Shown piece after piece: positions 23,757-26,901 of a stretch of DNA of 26,901 nucleotides. The first letter of the stretch is position 1. Each line of letters starts with the position of its first letter. This DNA is from CAZXEU01 sp964639665 (lineage in GTDB: Bacteria > Bacteroidota > Rhodothermia > Rhodothermales > Bin80), in the NCBI GenBank assembly GCA_964639665.1, contig CAZXEU010000006.1, positions 1 to 26,901 on the forward strand, read 5' to 3'. The translations under genes were made by a program, and so were the position numbers. The notes beneath the pieces are model-generated. The model was not told where the DNA came from, ran no database searches, and saw only the letters and a program-made list of their open reading frames with translations.

Positions 23757-26375
23757 ATGCTTGCAAGGGCCACTGCTTGCCTGGCCGTCCTGGTGGCCGC
23801 CGGATCGACGCGGGTCGGACTGGCGCAAAACGGCTTGCTGCCTGGGGCAGCAGAAGAGATGCCTGAGTTGCTGGGCGGTGCCGGCATGGAGGTATGGGCG
23901 GCACGGGCGGGACCAGGAATCGCGATTGACGGCAGGCTGGACGAACCGGACTGGGAAGCCGCGCGGCCAATCACGGGCTTTACCCAGTACGAACCGGTGG
24001 AGGGAGGTCAGCCATCCCAGCGGACTTCTGTCCGGATTCTGTATGGAGAAAACGCCTTGTACGTGGGGGCTGATTTGTACGATACCGAGCCGGGCAAGAT
24101 TGTCCGGATGCTCGGCCGCCGCGACGAGCCCAGCGTGGCAGACCGGTTTTGGGTTGCCATCGACTCCTACTTCGACCGGAAGACAGCCTACGTCTTTGGC
24201 GTAAGCGCCGCTGGTGTCCAGATCGATGGATTGATGCTGGATGACAGTTCCCCCCAGAGGCCTGAGCCCGGACGGTTTTCCTCCGTGGCGCTGCAAATGG
24301 ATCTCTCATGGAATGCGGTGTGGAGCGCGGACGTCTATATCAGGTCCGATGGTTGGTCCGTGGAAATGCGCATTCCTTATTCCATGCTACGATTTACTGA
24401 AGCAGAGGATCAAACCTGGGGCATCAACTTCCGGCGCGAGATGGCCAGGCTTAGCGAAGTGGATGACTGGATCATGGTTCCGCGTCAGGAGAATGGCTCC
24501 GTCCGGTATTTCGGCTTGCTGCAGGGACTCAGGCAGATAGCGCCGCGCCGCAACCTTCAGGTTGCCCCCTATTCACTGTCGGGGCTGACTTCCAGGCCTG
24601 CGGAGACCGGTGAGCTCGTCTACGAAGGCACGCTGGATGTGGGCGGCGACCTAAAAGTTGGCCTTAGTTCGAATATCACGCTTGACGCCACGTTCAATCC
24701 CGATTTCGGGCAGATTGAAGTAGATCCGGCCGAGCTGAATCTGACTACGTTCGAGACTGTCTTCCCCGAAAAGCGACCATTCTTTCTCGAAGGAGTTCAG
24801 ATTTTCGATTACAGCCTGGGCCAGGGAATAGGGCGCGACGCCAATCTCCTGTACACTCGCCGCGTGGGCCTGGCGGAATCGCCAATCATCGGCGCGGCAA
24901 AACTTTCCGGCAGGACAGGAGGCGGCCTGTCCTTCGGAGCCTTCGGCGCGACAACGGGCGGATCACTGGATCCGGAGCGGTATTACGGGGTGGCGCGCGC
25001 TAAGCAGGAGCTGGGCCGTGGTCAATCTTATGTTGGCGGCATCTTGACCAGCTATCGCCGCCAGGGCTTGCCGGCAGTGGCGCGCACGAGCCTTGCCGGA
25101 GGCGTCGACTGGGATCTTCGCTATCGGCAGTCTACGTACCAGGTACAAGGGCACGTTACGCTTGTATCCATTGCCAGGCCGCAGCCAGACGCCGGCACCG
25201 ACACGGGTATCGGTACTTCGCTTACCCTGGAGCGCTTGCGCGGGAATCTGACCTGGAGGGCCTCGCTCAATCTCCTCGACGATCAATTCAATCCGAACGA
25301 TCTGGGGCAGCTCCGGCAGAACGATCTCATTGCCCTGTCAGGGCGGGCCGAGCACCTGATAAACGGCAACCGGCCGTTTGGGCCTTTCCGGAGGGCCGCC
25401 ATCCGGGCATTCGTCAGTCGAGACTGGACATACCGGGATCGAACTGACTTGGGGTACAGGGTCTCTGTATTCGGTGATGCCCAGACTCGGGGTTTTCAAA
25501 GCATCCGGTTTTCGACCCGGGGGAGCCGATTTGGCGGCTACGACGTGCGGGAGACGCGGGGCCTTGGGCCTTATGACCAGCCTGGCATTCTTAATCTGGA
25601 GGCCTTCGTGGCTACTGATTCTCGCAGGATGTACAGGCTGGAACCCGGTTTGCGCTTTGGCCAAACGGGGACGGACGGGCGCATGTGGGGCTTCGAGGTC
25701 ACCGGCAGTTGGGACGCAAGTGCGCGTTTGAGTCTCTCCGGGACGGTTGCGCTAGAGGCCGAAAAGGACGTTCCGGCCTGGGCTTCCAATGAGGCGTTCG
25801 CGCTTATTGATGGCCACTGGCACGTTGGCCGGTCAAATCTGTCGCCGGCAGATCACGAGGAAGGGGACTTTGTGCCGCTGGAACCGGCATCAGATCTGGA
25901 ACCGGTGTTTTCCAGCGTGAAGCCGTTTGACTTTTCTGCGCATCAGTACTACGTGCCAATTTTCGGGGGGCGCGACACACGTTCGGCAGATCTGACGCTT
26001 CGAAGCAACGTGACGTTTTCGCCGACACTGTCATTGCAGCTGTATGCTCAGCTCTTCACGGCAAAGGGACGATATAGCGGCTATCGTGTGCTCACGAGTC
26101 CGAGCGAACAGGTGCCGCTTGATGCCTATCCCAAGCGGCATGACTTTGCGCTGCAGTCCTTTAACAGCAATCTTGTGTTCCGCTGGGAATACCGCCCCGG
26201 TTCCGTACTCTTTCTGGTCTGGTCTCAGGGTCGGACCGGGGATTATGGCAATACGTTTCCGCCGGAGGCGGCTTCGCCTTATGAGCGCCCTACTGCGGAA
26301 CGACTTTTCGACACGTTCACGCTTGGGCCGACCAATGTGTTGACAGTCAAGTTCAGCTACCTTTTCCTGCGTTGA
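23757..26375 (+). CDS. DUF5916 family protein with CBM9-like N-terminal domain
   Basis: 872 residues. A signal peptide (cut after GLAQ, about residue 24) is followed by a CBM9-like sandwich (about 50-240, with the IDGRLDEPDW opening, VRILYGENALYVGADLYD, and DSYFDRKTAYVFGV). The DUF5916 region follows, with FNPDFGQIEVDPAELNLTTFE and FPEKRPFFLEG, and then many amphipathic beta strands ending in an aromatic residue near the C-terminus (KFSYLFLR), as in an outer-membrane barrel. Family function is not established; a surface role in polymer or glycan handling is often proposed. It is followed 77 bp later by a paralogue. Confidence 0.9.
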   Translation: MLARATACLAVLVAAGSTRVGLAQNGLLPGAAEEMPELLGGAGMEVWAARAGPGIAIDGRLDEPDWEAARPITGFTQYEPVEGGQPSQRTSVRILYGENALYVGADLYDTEPGKIVRMLGRRDEPSVADRFWVAIDSYFDRKTAYVFGVSAAGVQIDGLMLDDSSPQRPEPGRFSSVALQMDLSWNAVWSADVYIRSDGWSVEMRIPYSMLRFTEAEDQTWGINFRREMARLSEVDDWIMVPRQENGSVRYFGLLQGLRQIAPRRNLQVAPYSLSGLTSRPAETGELVYEGTLDVGGDLKVGLSSNITLDATFNPDFGQIEVDPAELNLTTFETVFPEKRPFFLEGVQIFDYSLGQGIGRDANLLYTRRVGLAESPIIGAAKLSGRTGGGLSFGAFGATTGGSLDPERYYGVARAKQELGRGQSYVGGILTSYRRQGLPAVARTSLAGGVDWDLRYRQSTYQVQGHVTLVSIARPQPDAGTDTGIGTSLTLERLRGNLTWRASLNLLDDQFNPNDLGQLRQNDLIALSGRAEHLINGNRPFGPFRRAAIRAFVSRDWTYRDRTDLGYRVSVFGDAQTRGFQSIRFSTRGSRFGGYDVRETRGLGPYDQPGILNLEAFVATDSRRMYRLEPGLRFGQTGTDGRMWGFEVTGSWDASARLSLSGTVALEAEKDVPAWASNEAFALIDGHWHVGRSNLSPADHEEGDFVPLEPASDLEPVFSSVKPFDFSAHQYYVPIFGGRDTRSADLTLRSNVTFSPTLSLQLYAQLFTAKGRYSGYRVLTSPSEQVPLDAYPKRHDFALQSFNSNLVFRWEYRPGSVLFLVWSQGRTGDYGNTFPPEAASPYERPTAERLFDTFTLGPTNVLTVKFSYLFLR

Positions 26376-26452
26376 CGCCATCTACTGTAGTTGTCACGCC
26401 GATGCGCCAGGATTTTGGCGGCCCAAAGCGCATAAGCGTTCAGACACTCTTG

Positions 26453-26901
26453 ATGATCGAATCCATGAATACCCACATGCCCGGCAAGAGAATGACCGTC
26501 CTGGCCGTGCTCGTCCTGCTCTTTGTGGCAGGTACCGTGCATGATGCATTTGCCCAGACCCGCAGTACATCGGTCGCGGAGCGTGCTTCCTTGGTTGCCC
26601 ATGCCGTCCAGAATTCGATTTCTGTCGACGGGGTCCTGGACGAGGCGGACTGGAGTTCCGCCCCTTTCGCGGATGCGTTCCGTCAGTATGAGCCCAATGA
26701 GGGTGAAGAGCCGACGCAAGCGACAGAGGTGCGTGTTCTGTACGGCAGCAATGCCCTCTACATAGGAGCAACCCTGCACGACGACGCGCCGGGTCAGATC
26801 CTGAGAACACTGGGCCGCAGGGATTTCGTAAACCAGGCAGACTGGTTTGTTGTCTCCATTGATTCCTACTTCGACCTGAAAACGGCCTACGTCTTCGCGG
26901 T
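26453..26901 (+). CDS. Second DUF5916/CBM9-like protein, truncated by window end
   Basis: The frame is open from ATG 26453 (or 26465) to the window edge, giving 149 complete residues. A signal peptide (VLAVLVLLFVAG, cut near AFAQ) precedes the same CBM9-like start as the upstream gene: ISVDGVLDEADW, QYEPNEGEEP, VRVLYGSNALYIGATLHD, TLGRRD and DSYFDLKTAYVF. The matching positions are close to identical in the LGRRD and DSYFD segments, which points to tandem duplication. The remainder lies outside the window. Confidence 0.85.
   Translation, partial: MIESMNTHMPGKRMTVLAVLVLLFVAGTVHDAFAQTRSTSVAERASLVAHAVQNSISVDGVLDEADWSSAPFADAFRQYEPNEGEEPTQATEVRVLYGSNALYIGATLHDDAPGQILRTLGRRDFVNQADWFVVSIDSYFDLKTAYVFA

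Noticed and set aside
23458..23970. Minus-strand open frame of 170 codons before the DUF5916 gene
   Set aside because: It overlaps the signal peptide and first domain of the well-supported plus-strand gene, and its Pro/Arg/Ser-rich product has no recognisable pattern.
1..26901. tRNA, rRNA, CRISPR array, transposase or integrase genes
   Set aside because: Scanned the gene-free stretches for tRNA arm patterns and repeat-spacer structure and the proteins for transposase/integrase signatures; none found by eye.

Overview
The window looks like a chromosomal piece of a GC-rich, aerobic, Gram-negative bacterium of the Bacteroidota superphylum, most likely close to Rhodothermota/Rhodothermales. The reasons are a Bacteroidota-type cytochrome c oxidase subunit II (CuA box with a GHYSMRGT signature), two adjacent DUF5916/CBM9-like outer-membrane-type proteins, a lipoprotein S1 sulfatase, and weak or absent Shine-Dalgarno sites before most genes. 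Gemmatimonadota, which also carry DUF5916 proteins, is the main alternative. No rRNA, tRNA, CRISPR array or insertion sequence was seen.

Region 1 (about 607-11509) is one long co-directional gene set with many overlapping stop/start junctions. It opens with a membrane protein of the cytochrome bd superfamily (CydA-like, no CydB). Three membrane-linked c-type cytochromes follow: a diheme protein, a four-helix monoheme protein, and a diheme protein fused to an ethylbenzene-dehydrogenase-gamma-like heme-binding domain. Next come an unusual accessory set: a NirJ/AhbD-like radical SAM/SPASM enzyme, a small ferredoxin with an altered second cluster motif, an unknown helical protein, a double universal-stress protein with a Cys4 knuckle, an Mrp/NBP35-type P-loop ATPase, and a small zinc-ribbon protein. 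Five copies of the PCP_red domain, otherwise known as the C-terminus of dark-operative protochlorophyllide reductase BchB/ChlB, are spread over three of these proteins although no chlorophyll genes are seen. My inference is a dedicated tetrapyrrole/heme modification, delivery or maturation system for the neighbouring bd-like/cytochrome c complex. This is the best candidate for an undescribed system here. The set ends with a DUF488 protein and a 55-residue ORF.

Region 2 (about 11510-15873) is a mixed stretch of housekeeping or accessory genes: a 0.67-kb gap, an SRPBCC-fold protein, a convergent AlkZ-like winged-helix protein, a two-domain VOC protein, and a two-gene minus-strand operon of unknown function.

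Region 3 (16058-21176) encodes a second respiratory system. A cupredoxin lipoprotein is closed by a strong intrinsic terminator. It is followed by a cytochrome c oxidase operon in the order I, III, IV, small membrane protein, CxxC membrane protein, II. Subunit I keeps all heme and CuB ligands and the active-site Tyr but has Ile where the K-channel Lys should be. Subunit II has a complete CuA site interrupted by a large insertion.

Region 4 (21297-26901) holds a minus-strand lipoprotein sulfatase, a 0.8-kb gap, and two tandem DUF5916 genes, the second cut by the window edge.
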